The translations under genes and the position numbers were made by a program. Source: Bacteroidales bacterium (GTDB taxonomy: Bacteria; Bacteroidota; Bacteroidia; Bacteroidales; Tenuifilaceae). Taken from it: a DNA stretch of 53,592 bases. The stretch spans positions 1-53,592 of the forward strand of contig JAFGDZ010000070.1 of the NCBI GenBank assembly GCA_016931855.1, in the 5' to 3' direction. The notes beneath the pieces were generated by a model. The model saw only the letters and a program-made list of their open reading frames with translations, searched no databases and was not told the origin of the DNA. This document shows positions 1-7,512 of this stretch, in pieces; positions within the stretch are counted from its first letter, which is position 1, and each line of letters begins with the position of its first letter.

Positions 1-85
1 CTGGATAACTCGATTCTATTTAGCGTATTCAGTGGGGTTTCATCTGTTTTTTTCCTTGTTTTCGAAAAGTTTCGGATGCTAGTGA
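1..85 (+). repeat. Edge repeat, left copy
   Basis: Bases 1-85 match the reverse complement of 53506-53590 with two mismatches (positions 16 and 18). Bases 19-85 are identical, and similarity stops abruptly after the shared bases AGTGA. The two copies are inverted relative to each other, so this is not a circular or direct-terminal-repeat end. Confidence 0.9.
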
Positions 86-444
86 AAGATTATCAAAGAA
101 ATATTCTATACCTTGATTTCAATAAGGTGAGGATTGATAGAATTGTGCATAGCGATAGTATTAATTGTTGCATTGAAATACCCTTGATAGAGACTTCTAT
201 TAGGAAACGATATCAAAGAATAAAATCAGAAAATTGGGATTTAATAACAGAGATTGTTGATGATGGATGCCAGGATACTCATTATTCGAACCTAGAAGTT
301 ACTAACACTAATGGCACTGTAAAATTTAAAAATCTTAATAATATCAGGGGATACGAATTGGATTGGTTCAAAGATAGGAGTAGTTTAATAGTTGTCTCAA
401 CAAGATTATGTAGAAATGAGATAATTATATATAAAATTGAATAA
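1..444 (+). CDS. Partial hypothetical protein at left edge
   Basis: A reading frame is open from the first base to the TAA at 442-444, so the gene may begin outside the window; an internal ATG at 76 gives a 122-residue product. I do not recognise the protein. The in-frame part before residue 1 of the ATG form is hydrophobic (it reads LDNSILFSVFSGVSSVFFLV), and the rest is polar, rich in Asp, Asn, Ile and Arg. Bases 1-85 recur inverted at the right edge of the window, where a different continuation follows. A second frame (from base 2) is also open through the repeat and ends at the TAG at 80-82, so the repeat could instead be the 3' end of another gene, with the real gene here starting at 76. 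Function unknown. Confidence 0.4.
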   Translation: MDNSILFSVFSGVSSVFFLVFEKFRMLVKDYQRNILYLDFNKVRIDRIVHSDSINCCIEIPLIETSIRKRYQRIKSENWDLITEIVDDGCQDTHYSNLEVTNTNGTVKFKNLNNIRGYELDWFKDRSSLIVVSTRLCRNEIIIYKIE

Positions 445-477
445 ACGACTTTGCGCATCAACAGGTTATTCCCTGCT

Positions 478-487
478 GTCGCACGAT
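478..487. repeat. Target site duplication of IS4 element, left
   Basis: GTCGCACGAT lies directly left of the insertion sequence and is repeated exactly at 1939-1948 on the other side. Ten bases fits the IS4 family, whose duplications are typically 9-12 bp. Confidence 0.9.
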
Positions 488-1938
488 TAATGTCATTAAG
501 TTAAGCTTTTTTACAATGCATCCTTTCTGGTTTTTAGCACCTTAGGTTTTGTTCTCTTTCTGTACTTATCCACGTCTCGCTCAAATTTTCTGTTGGGACG
601 TATAGGTATTGTATGCTTTTTAAAAAGTTCTTTCAACTCCGCTGTTATTGTAGCCATATCCTTGTTTGAAAAGAACAATGTAATCACTCTATCTTTTAAA
701 AAACCATAAGATAAGTTGGCGTTCACCTTATATTGATATTTATTGCCTTCTGTTTCTTTTGCCAATTCTTCATTAACATCTCTTACGATCAAACTCTGAA
801 CATTGGAGACAAAAAGAGCAGCGTAAAAATCTTGCATAATACTATGTTGTGAATAGCCAGAAAAATGCTCCGCCTTTATTTTGTTTTTTAGTTCATCATA
901 AAACGTTTCTACCCCCCATCTCCTATAATACAATTTCTTGAATAGTTGATTTGGGAATTTAGCTGAGTCCACCAAAGAGGTCATGAGTATTTCGGTTTCT
1001 CCGCTTTTTAGGTGTACACGCACTAATCTAACTTCTCTGTATGCATTCTTTGTGTACGACTTATCTGAAAGTTTACTATTTTTTCCTGGGTATATCCTAA
1101 CAATATCAGTACTTAAGCCACTTTCATAAAATTCACGAGTTGCATTATTAAAGCTTATTTTAGTTCTTACTAAAAACTCAATTCCTCTATCATAATGCTC
1201 GTTTATTAAGCTAAATGAAGGATATCCTCTATCATAAATAATTAGGTCTCCGCTGGTTGAGCAATCAAGGTGCTTTAATGCCATTGCATTTTCTCCTGTA
1301 GACACAGTAGAAAGACTTCCGTCAAGGACAAAATTATTTATAACATCATATAATACAGATATTCTTGCTTGTATCACACCTGTTTTTGATTGGTTCTTAG
1401 TTCTCCCATAACTGCTTTCCAGCTCCTTTGTGTCAGGTAATGTCATTCTAGAACCATCAACGGCTAATAATCGAAATCCATTCCATAATTTTATAGAATC
1501 ATCATTATCCGTATAGAACTCTTCTGTTAATCTGTTTGATAGATACTTAAAGACTTCTGGATTTATCTTTTTTCTGCATTGAACAAAAGCGCTCTTTGAG
1601 AACCATGAAAAAGAAGTAAAGCCCGAAAAGGAACGGATATGTTTAATGAAATTTTCAATTTCCAAAGAGAGGCTTTTGCATAGAAAGTTCATCATAAAAA
1701 GCAGGGTTGTTGTAAATGTTTGTTTTCGAACCCTCGTAAAATCATTTTTTGACACCCTGAAATTACTTGAAAGTTTTGGATCCAGAATTTCCGATTTTAT
1801 AACCGAAAAAATAAGTTCGGGCGTTTTTTTTGCATGATAATAACTATTTGATTACCATGTAAATATACAAATAAATATTAACAAAATGAGTTATTGTGTT
1901 GATTATTAATACATTAACACCTTAACTTAATGACATTA
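488..1938 (-). mobile_element. Complete IS4-family insertion sequence, 1451 bp
   Basis: The element is bounded by perfect 18-bp terminal inverted repeats (TAATGTCATTAAGTTAAG at 488-505 and its complement at 1921-1938) and flanked by a 10-bp direct duplication. It encodes one transposase on the minus strand. The target was one arm of a small stem-loop that survives intact at 1939-1961. The surrounding DNA carries a near repeat, GACTTTGCGCA, on both sides (about 448 and 1957), so the element sits inside repetitive intergenic DNA rather than in a gene. Confidence 0.93.
511..1755 (-). CDS. IS4-family transposase
   Basis: DDE transposase that would cut and join the ends of the surrounding element. 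Visible catalytic residues are D100 (in LAVDGSRM), D175 (in IIYDRGYPS) and E283 within the IS4 signature Y276-x2-R279-x3-E283-x6-K290. The listed start is a GTG. In-frame coding similarity appears to continue upstream (residues reading ILDPKLSSNFR just before the GTG, as in other IS4 N-termini), but there is no in-frame ATG. An ATG at 1835-1833 reaches this frame only through a -1 shift on a run of eight A (1831-1824). A full-length product would be about 441 residues. Either the run lost one base, slippage is used, or internal GTG initiation makes the 414-residue form. Confidence 0.9.
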   Translation of the reverse strand: MSKNDFTRVRKQTFTTTLLFMMNFLCKSLSLEIENFIKHIRSFSGFTSFSWFSKSAFVQCRKKINPEVFKYLSNRLTEEFYTDNDDSIKLWNGFRLLAVDGSRMTLPDTKELESSYGRTKNQSKTGVIQARISVLYDVINNFVLDGSLSTVSTGENAMALKHLDCSTSGDLIIYDRGYPSFSLINEHYDRGIEFLVRTKISFNNATREFYESGLSTDIVRIYPGKNSKLSDKSYTKNAYREVRLVRVHLKSGETEILMTSLVDSAKFPNQLFKKLYYRRWGVETFYDELKNKIKAEHFSGYSQHSIMQDFYAALFVSNVQSLIVRDVNEELAKETEGNKYQYKVNANLSYGFLKDRVITLFFSNKDMATITAELKELFKKHTIPIRPNRKFERDVDKYRKRTKPKVLKTRKDAL

Positions 1939-1961
1939 GTCGCACGATTGCATCGTGTGAC
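1939..1961. repeat. Stem-loop at IS target site
   Basis: GTCGCACGAT, loop TGC, ATCGTGTGAC: a 10-bp stem with one G-T pair. The left arm is exactly the 10-bp target duplication of the IS. It may be an old terminator or a small palindromic intergenic repeat. Confidence 0.6.
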
Positions 1962-2339
1962 TTTGCGCAGCAAAAGGATTTAAAAAGTTGTTGAATTGGC
2001 TTCGCCGAGCTCGTCCTTCATTCTCGGTTGGCTGCGCTGCGCTAGCTTGGGTTTAAGCGTTTTTCTATTGCAAAGCCATATGGTAGGACTCGTGAGGTAA
2101 CGGTGCTTTTAGCTGTACTGCTTCCAATATTCTTCCTCTAGCAACCCCATCTAAAAAAGTATCTGTCCATCAATATATTACCCGCGCCTAAACCTAATAA
2201 AGAAACGTACCATTATTTCCCTCCTTCTAAATTTTTTGCATGCTAATGCGTTGGGCATATAACCTCTTTTAACCTTTCTACAGGGTGTTTGCTTGCCCAA
2301 CCTCCCAATTATTGCTTCCTTTGCAAAAAATTTCTCGGT
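1962..2339. other. Gene-poor stretch between IS and MFS gene
   Basis: I see no convincing gene here. The part at 1995-2050 is richer in G and C than its surroundings, with short CGAG/CTCG complementarities, and could be remnant or repetitive DNA. No clear TAnnTTTG promoter was found ahead of the MFS gene. A 65-codon minus-strand frame at 2178-2375 runs into the MFS gene and is not credible. Confidence 0.4.
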
Positions 2340-3593
2340 TTGAATAGGTTTCTCGATATAAGGTCGTACTTCCAAAAGGTTGGATTTGCGTTTAGAGCCC
2401 TACAGAGCCGCAACTTCCGACTCTTCTTTTCTGGGCAAATTGTTTCGCTGCTGGGCACTTGGATTCAGAACCTTGCGCTGGGCTGGCTGGTGTATCGTAT
2501 TACGGGGTCATCGGTGCTGCTGGGCGTGGTGGGGTTTGCTGGGCAAATTCCGGCGCTGGTGCTAACGCCCATTGCTGGCGTTTTTGCCGATAGGGTTAAC
2601 CGCCAAAAGGTGCTTATTGTTACGCAGATTATCCCCATGGTTATGGCGTTTTTACTGGCTTGGCTGGTGCTAACCAACAGGGTGCAGGTGTGGCACATCA
2701 TTACCCTTGCGGTGGTTAACGGTATGGCCATGGCGTTTGATACTCCTTTTAGGCACGCCTTTCTGCTGGATATGGTTGGCGATAAGCAGCTGCTACAAAA
2801 TGCTATTGCCCTTAACTCCACGCTTATAAACTCGGCTAGGTTTATTGGCCCTACCGTGGGCGGCTTTCTAATTGCCATGTTTGGCGAGGGCTACTGCTTC
2901 CTAATTAACGGCATAAGCTTTTTGTCGGTAATTGGTGCGCTAATGTCCATGCGGGTTACGCAGGCCAATAGGGGCAAGGAGCACGCCTCGGTGCTAAATG
3001 AGCTAAAGGAGGGGCTTAGCTACTCGTTTAGCTTTAAACCTATACGGTACCTGCTTATACTTGTTGCCGCATCCAGCTTTTTGGGCATGCCATTTCAGGT
3101 GTTTATGCCCGTTTTTGCCAAAGATATTTTGAGTGGCGACTCGCAGATGCTTGGTTTGCTAACGGGCTCAATTGGTGCGGGTGCGCTGGTGGGAGCGTTT
3201 TACCTAGCATCGCAAAAGAGCATGAAACCCATACCCAGCCTAATATTTATTACCTCGGTGGTGTTTGGTGTTGGCCTATCGGCCTTTGCCATGTCGCGCA
3301 ACGCATACCTCTCCATTGGGCTGCTGTTCTTTGTTGGGTTTGGGATGATAGTTCAGTTTGCATCAACAAACACGCTGCTACAAACCATTGTAGATGAGGA
3401 TAAGCGTGGCCGTGTGGTGGCGCTATACAGCATGTCGTTTATGGGAATAACTCCTTTGGGCAGCCTGTTACTTGGCTCACTTAGCGATGGGCTAGGGGTG
3501 CCAATAACCATTCTTATTGCTGGTGGATGCTGCTTGGTGGCCTCGTTCTTCTTCTTTAGAAAGCTGCACGAGGTAAAGGCTGTGGTAAGCTAG
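2340..3593 (+). CDS. MFS transporter, DHA3/EntS-like exporter
   Basis: Major facilitator superfamily permease of the inner membrane with about 12 hydrophobic segments, probably exporting a small molecule or drug by proton antiport. The N-terminal stretch FRALQSRNFRLFFSGQ, then SLLGTWIQNLALGWLVYRIT, is typical of the EntS-like branch. A signature loop with GVFADRVNRQKVL follows, and a second-half repeat is present. There is no ATG start: TTG codons at 2289 and 2340 are the candidates. I prefer 2340 because homologues have only 15-25 residues before the FRAL motif. The gene converges with, and overlaps by 4 bp, the gene ending at 3590. Its substrate cannot be told from the sequence. Confidence 0.88.
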   Translation: MNRFLDIRSYFQKVGFAFRALQSRNFRLFFSGQIVSLLGTWIQNLALGWLVYRITGSSVLLGVVGFAGQIPALVLTPIAGVFADRVNRQKVLIVTQIIPMVMAFLLAWLVLTNRVQVWHIITLAVVNGMAMAFDTPFRHAFLLDMVGDKQLLQNAIALNSTLINSARFIGPTVGGFLIAMFGEGYCFLINGISFLSVIGALMSMRVTQANRGKEHASVLNELKEGLSYSFSFKPIRYLLILVAASSFLGMPFQVFMPVFAKDILSGDSQMLGLLTGSIGAGALVGAFYLASQKSMKPIPSLIFITSVVFGVGLSAFAMSRNAYLSIGLLFFVGFGMIVQFASTNTLLQTIVDEDKRGRVVALYSMSFMGITPLGSLLLGSLSDGLGVPITILIAGGCCLVASFFFFRKLHEVKAVVS

Positions 3594-5263
3594 CTGCTGG
3601 TGGTTAGCTTTACTAGGTCGCTGGGGCAGTCAACGCGCGCATCAAACTGGGTGTAGGAGCGTATTCCAAAGGTACTCACAACATCGTTAATGTTCGATTT
3701 TCTAATGCACAGCACAAGGGCTATGCTCTTTCTCTGTAGCGCATGTGCTAGCGCATTGTGCCATATTTGCCCGTTAACCTCGGCTTTACCAACCTCATCA
3801 ATAAAAATGATGGCGTTGCTGGGTGCCTGTTTCAGCTCGGCTTCGCCTAGGCTAATGGCCTCTGGGTTAAAGTAGAATGGGCCACATTTAATCCAGCCGC
3901 TGTTGTGCCTATTGCAAAGGGGAACGGTTGTGTCGGTACTAACTAGTTGCAGGTCGAAATGGCTACGGTTACCCTCCTCATCCCAATGTCCGTTGGCAAC
4001 AAAACCAGCAATGGTAGCCGCTTGGGTTTTAAGTTCGGCAATGGCTTCCTGTGCAAAGGTTGTTTTGCCATCGCCCTTTTCGCCAGTAATAATTAGCACT
4101 TTGGGTTGATGTAGGGCGTGGTTATGGTTGGCCGCAAAGGATTTGGTAATGGCATCGCCAAGCGTGGCTACCGATTTTATTCGGCTCTCCTGTATATGGG
4201 TTATGATGCTGGGAAGCGTTTCGAAGGCAATTAGCGTGGCCTGATACGCTCCACTAAAGGTGTTCTTTGTAAAGTAAGCCCTTATGCGCTCGTTGCCCAG
4301 TTCCTTTCCAATGGCGCTAAAGGCTATAATTACAATGGCTGCACGGCTAAGCATGGTAAGCCCTGGGGTAATAAGGGCAAGGCCACCCGTTGCGCTCTTG
4401 GTTAGCAGCGTGGCGGCTACCGATACGGCCACAATGGGAATCCACAGCTTTGGCTTGCGTAGCATATGCTTAAGGCTTGGATAAGCAATTAGGCAAAGCG
4501 CAATGTAGAGCGTGGCCAGCGCTAGGGAGGCAATAATGTGCATCCTATCCTGAAACGCTAAAAAGGTTACAAGAAAAGCAAAGTGTAGGACAAGCCATCC
4601 AAAGCCTCGCCATTCGGCTGTTTGGCTGCCATTGGGCGTATTGGGTTGCGTCTTTTGGTTCTTATTTATGTTGATGTTTAGCGTTTGGCTTCCTATGCGT
4701 TTGGCAAGTCTGGCGCCAATTAGCGCTGCGGCTGCGCCAAGGGCAAAGTAAACTGCCGCCAGCAGCCATACGGGCCACCAGTAGCTGTTTTCGGGAATGG
4801 GTAGCTGCTTGGTTGCCATTTGGTAAAGCGATTGGTAGATATCAACCAGCCCAAGCCCATAAATTAGCACCATGCGCACAAGCTTAAAAAACAGGGTGGA
4901 TATAACCGCCAGTCCGCCACCAAGTGCCAGTCCAAGCAGGTTTACACCCAACAGCTGAACGCCAATCTCCATAAGCAGCCCTTCCAGCAGAATGCCTATC
5001 ATGGGGGTTAGTATAACTGCGCTGGGCGACACCGATTTTATTACGGCTGCAATGACTGCGGTGCGCCAGAATAGCCCTTTCTCCCGCCATTGGGTGGCTC
5101 CCAACGACATAATTACAACCCCAATAAACGATAGGATTGTACCTGCCGCCAGCGGGAGTGCTAGGTTGTGGATTATGCTTCCGGCAATAATCTCAAAAGC
5201 ACCCCATATGCTCCCTAGCATGGCCGCTTTTTGCCAAATGGGGGAAAGGGCTCGGTTTACCAT
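3590..5263 (-). CDS. Membrane protein fused to THEP1-type NTPase
   Basis: A 557-residue protein with three parts. Residues about 1-195 hold five or six hydrophobic segments and resemble the S-component type of ECF transporters. Residues about 220-350 hold further membrane segments, and a following stretch (SRAAIVIIAFSAIGKELGN, then IAFETLPSII) is reminiscent of the CbiQ/EcfT family. Residues 388-557 are a P-loop NTPase of the THEP1 type: Walker A GEKGDGKTT at 394-402 and the Walker B-like IDEVGK at 488-493. It probably uses nucleotide hydrolysis in membrane transport or substrate handling, but the substrate is unknown. It lies 5 bp downstream of a YhcH-type gene on the same strand, suggesting one transcript. 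The S- and T-like readings are inferences from residue patterns only; the NTPase call is firm. Confidence 0.75.
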   Translation of the reverse strand: MVNRALSPIWQKAAMLGSIWGAFEIIAGSIIHNLALPLAAGTILSFIGVVIMSLGATQWREKGLFWRTAVIAAVIKSVSPSAVILTPMIGILLEGLLMEIGVQLLGVNLLGLALGGGLAVISTLFFKLVRMVLIYGLGLVDIYQSLYQMATKQLPIPENSYWWPVWLLAAVYFALGAAAALIGARLAKRIGSQTLNININKNQKTQPNTPNGSQTAEWRGFGWLVLHFAFLVTFLAFQDRMHIIASLALATLYIALCLIAYPSLKHMLRKPKLWIPIVAVSVAATLLTKSATGGLALITPGLTMLSRAAIVIIAFSAIGKELGNERIRAYFTKNTFSGAYQATLIAFETLPSIITHIQESRIKSVATLGDAITKSFAANHNHALHQPKVLIITGEKGDGKTTFAQEAIAELKTQAATIAGFVANGHWDEEGNRSHFDLQLVSTDTTVPLCNRHNSGWIKCGPFYFNPEAISLGEAELKQAPSNAIIFIDEVGKAEVNGQIWHNALAHALQRKSIALVLCIRKSNINDVVSTFGIRSYTQFDARVDCPSDLVKLTTSS

Positions 5264-5268
5264 TTGTG

Positions 5269-5712
5269 CTACTCAACGGGGATTTTAAAAACCACTTTGC
5301 AAATGGTTTCGTCGGCAATAAGGGGTGCGTGGGCATCGTTGGGGAAGAAAATGGCAAAATGCCCTGGCTTTACCTTAAAAAGGAAATCGGGCTCATCATC
5401 AAAAAAAACAATGTCGCGTTCCGTATCAAAAGCGCTGCGGGACTTTTGGCAGTCGCCCCTATGCTTCCATCCCATGTACTCGGTGCCCTCTATGCATACC
5501 TGTATATCAATATACTTGTTATGTGCCTCAAGTGGGGCATTGGCTGCGGTGCGACCAGTTTCAAGCGCTGGAATAGCTGTAATGCCGTGTCCTATATCAA
5601 CCTTCTCGCCCGGAGTAAGGGTTTGTATATTGTTTAACCACTCCTGTACAAACTCAAAATGCTTGTTAAGGCTTATGTAGGTGCTAAATTCGGTTAAGGG
5701 TGCAGTTATCAT
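5269..5712 (-). CDS. YhcH/YjgK/YiaL family protein
   Basis: A 147-residue cytoplasmic protein of the DUF386 cupin-like family (YhcH, YjgK, YiaL), usually about 150 residues. Recognisable features are HNKYIDIQVCIEGTEYMGW in the middle and a C-terminal half with FFPNDAHAP, where the conserved His and acidic residues are thought to bind a metal. Members occur in sugar and sialic acid catabolic operons and may act as sugar anomerases or in a related step; the exact role here is unknown. It is the first gene of a two-gene unit with the membrane/THEP1 protein. A TAnnTTTG-type element lies 20 bp upstream of the ATG. Confidence 0.85.
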   Translation of the reverse strand: MITAPLTEFSTYISLNKHFEFVQEWLNNIQTLTPGEKVDIGHGITAIPALETGRTAANAPLEAHNKYIDIQVCIEGTEYMGWKHRGDCQKSRSAFDTERDIVFFDDEPDFLFKVKPGHFAIFFPNDAHAPLIADETICKVVFKIPVE

Positions 5713-5731
5713 GTGTAATCAGATTTTGACA

Positions 5732-5739
5732 CAAACTTA
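5732..5739 (-). promoter_or_regulatory. -7 element for the YhcH-type gene
   Basis: TAAGTTTG on the minus strand matches the Bacteroidota -7 consensus TAnnTTTG, 20 bp from the ATG at 5712. No good -33 TTTG is seen. It is divergent from the pdxB promoter. Confidence 0.55.
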
Positions 5740-5783
5740 GCTAATGTTGCAAAATAAATGTGGCTGCGTTTAAACTTGGCGGT

Positions 5784-5791
5784 TATCTTTG
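5784..5791 (+). promoter_or_regulatory. -7 element for pdxB
   Basis: TATCTTTG matches TAnnTTTG exactly and lies 13 bp before the chosen ATG at 5805. This placement also supports that start over the upstream ATG-like start at 5760. The -33 region is weak. Confidence 0.6.
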
Positions 5792-5804
5792 CATAAAAAA
5801 AACC

Positions 5805-6902
5805 ATGAAGCTGGTTGCCGATGCCCATATTCCTTACCTAGAAGGTGCGCTTGAGCCCTATTTCGACGAGGTGCTATACCTTCCCGGTGCCGAAATAGCC
5901 AATCATCATCTGGTTGATGCCGATGCGCTGCTTATTCGCACTCGTACCCATTGTAACAGTGCGTTACTAGAGGGAACGGCGATTAAGTTCATTGGCTCTG
6001 CAACCATTGGTTTCGATCATATTGATACGGCCTACTGCGCCGCAAAAGGCATTACGTGGACCAATGCTCCGGGGTGTAACGCAGGTGGTGTGCAGCAATG
6101 GGTGTTTGCGGCTATGCTAACGCTGCTAAAGCAGCAAAACAGGCTGCACAGCAACTTAACGCTTGGTGTGGTTGGTGTGGGTAACGTGGGTAAACGCGTT
6201 GTGGCAACAGCAAGGGCAATGGGTTTTAAGGTGCTTTGCTGCGATCCTCCACGGCAGCGTACCGAGGGGATTTCTGATTTTGTTGATATTGATACCCTTG
6301 TGCAGCATAGCGATATTGTTACCTTTCATGTTCCGCTAAACAGGGCGGGTGCCCATAAAACCTATCACATGGTAAGCCATGAGCTGCTGGCTAAGTTTAA
6401 GCGGGGCGCTGTGCTGCTAAACTCGTCGCGTGGCGAGGTGGTTAACACCAATGCCCTTAAGGATGCCATTGATAATGGCACCATATCGGCCTGTGCGCTT
6501 GATGTGTGGGAGGAGGAGCCGCATGTTAATGCCCAAATGCTAGGGCGTGTATCCATTGTAACTCCGCACGTTGCGGGTTACTCGCTGGAGGGAAAGGTTA
6601 ACGGAACGGTAATGGTTGTTAGGGCGCTGTCGCAGTTCTTTGGATTTGGGGCAGGCAGCTGGTTCCCAACGCCCAATCCACTTGTTCCATTACGGGAAAT
6701 TTCCGTTGCCTGTGGTGCCCAACCAACTCTTGAGGACGTTTACACGGTGGTAAACCAATCGTATCCCATCCTTACCGACGATGAGGCGTTACGTAAAAAT
6801 CCAGAAAACTTTGAGATGCTACGCAACAGCTACAACCTCCGTCGCGATTTTGACGGCTGCCAGTTTGATGCGGGCTGGACGGAGCTGTTTAAACCAGCTT
6901 AG
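5805..6902 (+). CDS. pdxB: Erythronate-4-phosphate dehydrogenase
   Basis: NAD-dependent oxidation of 4-phospho-D-erythronate to 2-oxo-3-hydroxy-4-phosphobutanoate, the second step of the DXP-dependent pyridoxal phosphate pathway; cytoplasmic. The 365-residue length and the start MKLVADAHIPYLEG fit PdxB. Visible are the SATIGFDHID segment, the nucleotide fold GVVGVGNVGKRV, a catalytic Arg in LLNSSRGEVV, a Glu in the ALDVWEEEP stretch and the TPHVAGYS histidine. The C-terminal extension after about residue 285 matches the PdxB dimerisation part rather than SerA or other 2-hydroxyacid dehydrogenases. It stands alone with its own promoter and overlaps the next convergent gene by 4 bp. The start at 5805 is chosen on promoter position and family length. 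Confidence 0.93.
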   Translation: MKLVADAHIPYLEGALEPYFDEVLYLPGAEIANHHLVDADALLIRTRTHCNSALLEGTAIKFIGSATIGFDHIDTAYCAAKGITWTNAPGCNAGGVQQWVFAAMLTLLKQQNRLHSNLTLGVVGVGNVGKRVVATARAMGFKVLCCDPPRQRTEGISDFVDIDTLVQHSDIVTFHVPLNRAGAHKTYHMVSHELLAKFKRGAVLLNSSRGEVVNTNALKDAIDNGTISACALDVWEEEPHVNAQMLGRVSIVTPHVAGYSLEGKVNGTVMVVRALSQFFGFGAGSWFPTPNPLVPLREISVACGAQPTLEDVYTVVNQSYPILTDDEALRKNPENFEMLRNSYNLRRDFDGCQFDAGWTELFKPA

Positions 6903-7357
6903 TACCCAATAACCCAAAGCACACGTTCCTGCTCAACGCACGAGTCGGTAAGGCGAATAATCTGCTTGTTTATTTGGATTAGCTTACGCAAGTAGGCTCC
7001 CCAGCGCATTTCCCAACAGGAATCTTGTCGCTTTAGCTCATTCAGAAGGTTTTTTCCAAGAAAAATAGAGGTTACATACTCTTTAAACTGCTCAATATCT
7101 CTAATCTGTCCCAGTACGGTTAGGTTATCTAAAAGTTCATTTTGTAGGGGTACAATTTTGCGTACGTTGTACATGTTCTGCCCCGGAATCTCAAAGAGGT
7201 GGTTGCTACGTTCAAAGCAGCATGCAAAAATATTGAATAGGTTCATATTGAGGAAGAGGGACTCGGGGTCGCACTTATTATAGTTCTCGCCATCGCCTGT
7301 GATGTTGAACTCTACAAAGTCGATACACTCATCGCGGGTCATTAATCCTAGCTTCAT
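6899..7357 (-). CDS. Hypothetical protein, 152 aa
   Basis: I do not recognise a family. The product is a soluble-looking, mostly helical protein with no signal peptide and no membrane segment; it has several Cys (a CC pair near residues 46-47, further Cys later) and many Asn and Leu. It has a strong own promoter (TACATTTG with an upstream TTG) and a 23-base leader. It sits alone between pdxB, with which it overlaps by 4 bp tail to tail, and the terminator of the upstream GAPDH gene. That it is a real gene is supported by the promoter, the start context and the lack of any competing frame. Function unknown. Confidence 0.7.
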   Translation of the reverse strand: MKLGLMTRDECIDFVEFNITGDGENYNKCDPESLFLNMNLFNIFACCFERSNHLFEIPGQNMYNVRKIVPLQNELLDNLTVLGQIRDIEQFKEYVTSIFLGKNLLNELKRQDSCWEMRWGAYLRKLIQINKQIIRLTDSCVEQERVLWVIGY

Positions 7358-7371
7358 GGTGGCCTTTTTTT

Positions 7372-7402
7372 CAAATGTAGAAAAATAGTGCAGCTAAAGC
7401 AA
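7372..7402 (-). promoter_or_regulatory. Promoter of the 152-aa hypothetical gene
   Basis: On the minus strand, TTG (7402-7400), a 20-bp spacer, then TACATTTG (7379-7372), close to the TTTG-N19-TAnnTTTG consensus of Bacteroidota. The ATG follows 14 bp later. Confidence 0.65.
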
Positions 7403-7448
7403 GGTGTGGGCGCATTTAGTTTAAGGTGTGGGTGTGGGAGAACAAAAA

Positions 7449-7477
7449 AATCCCTGCTACACGGGGCAGCAGGGATT
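7449..7477 (-). terminator. Intrinsic terminator of the 417-aa GAPDH gene
   Basis: AATCCCTGCT and AGCAGGGATT form a 10-bp perfect stem around a 9-base loop, followed on the minus strand by a T run, 35 bp after the stop codon. Confidence 0.8.
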
Positions 7478-7512
7478 GGGTAGTTGGTTAACTAACTTTG
7501 CTATACAAAAAA

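Noticed and set aside
2178-2375. 65-codon minus-strand frame
   Set aside because: It overlaps the MFS coding region antisense, has no promoter or recognisable domain, and its residue composition is unusual.
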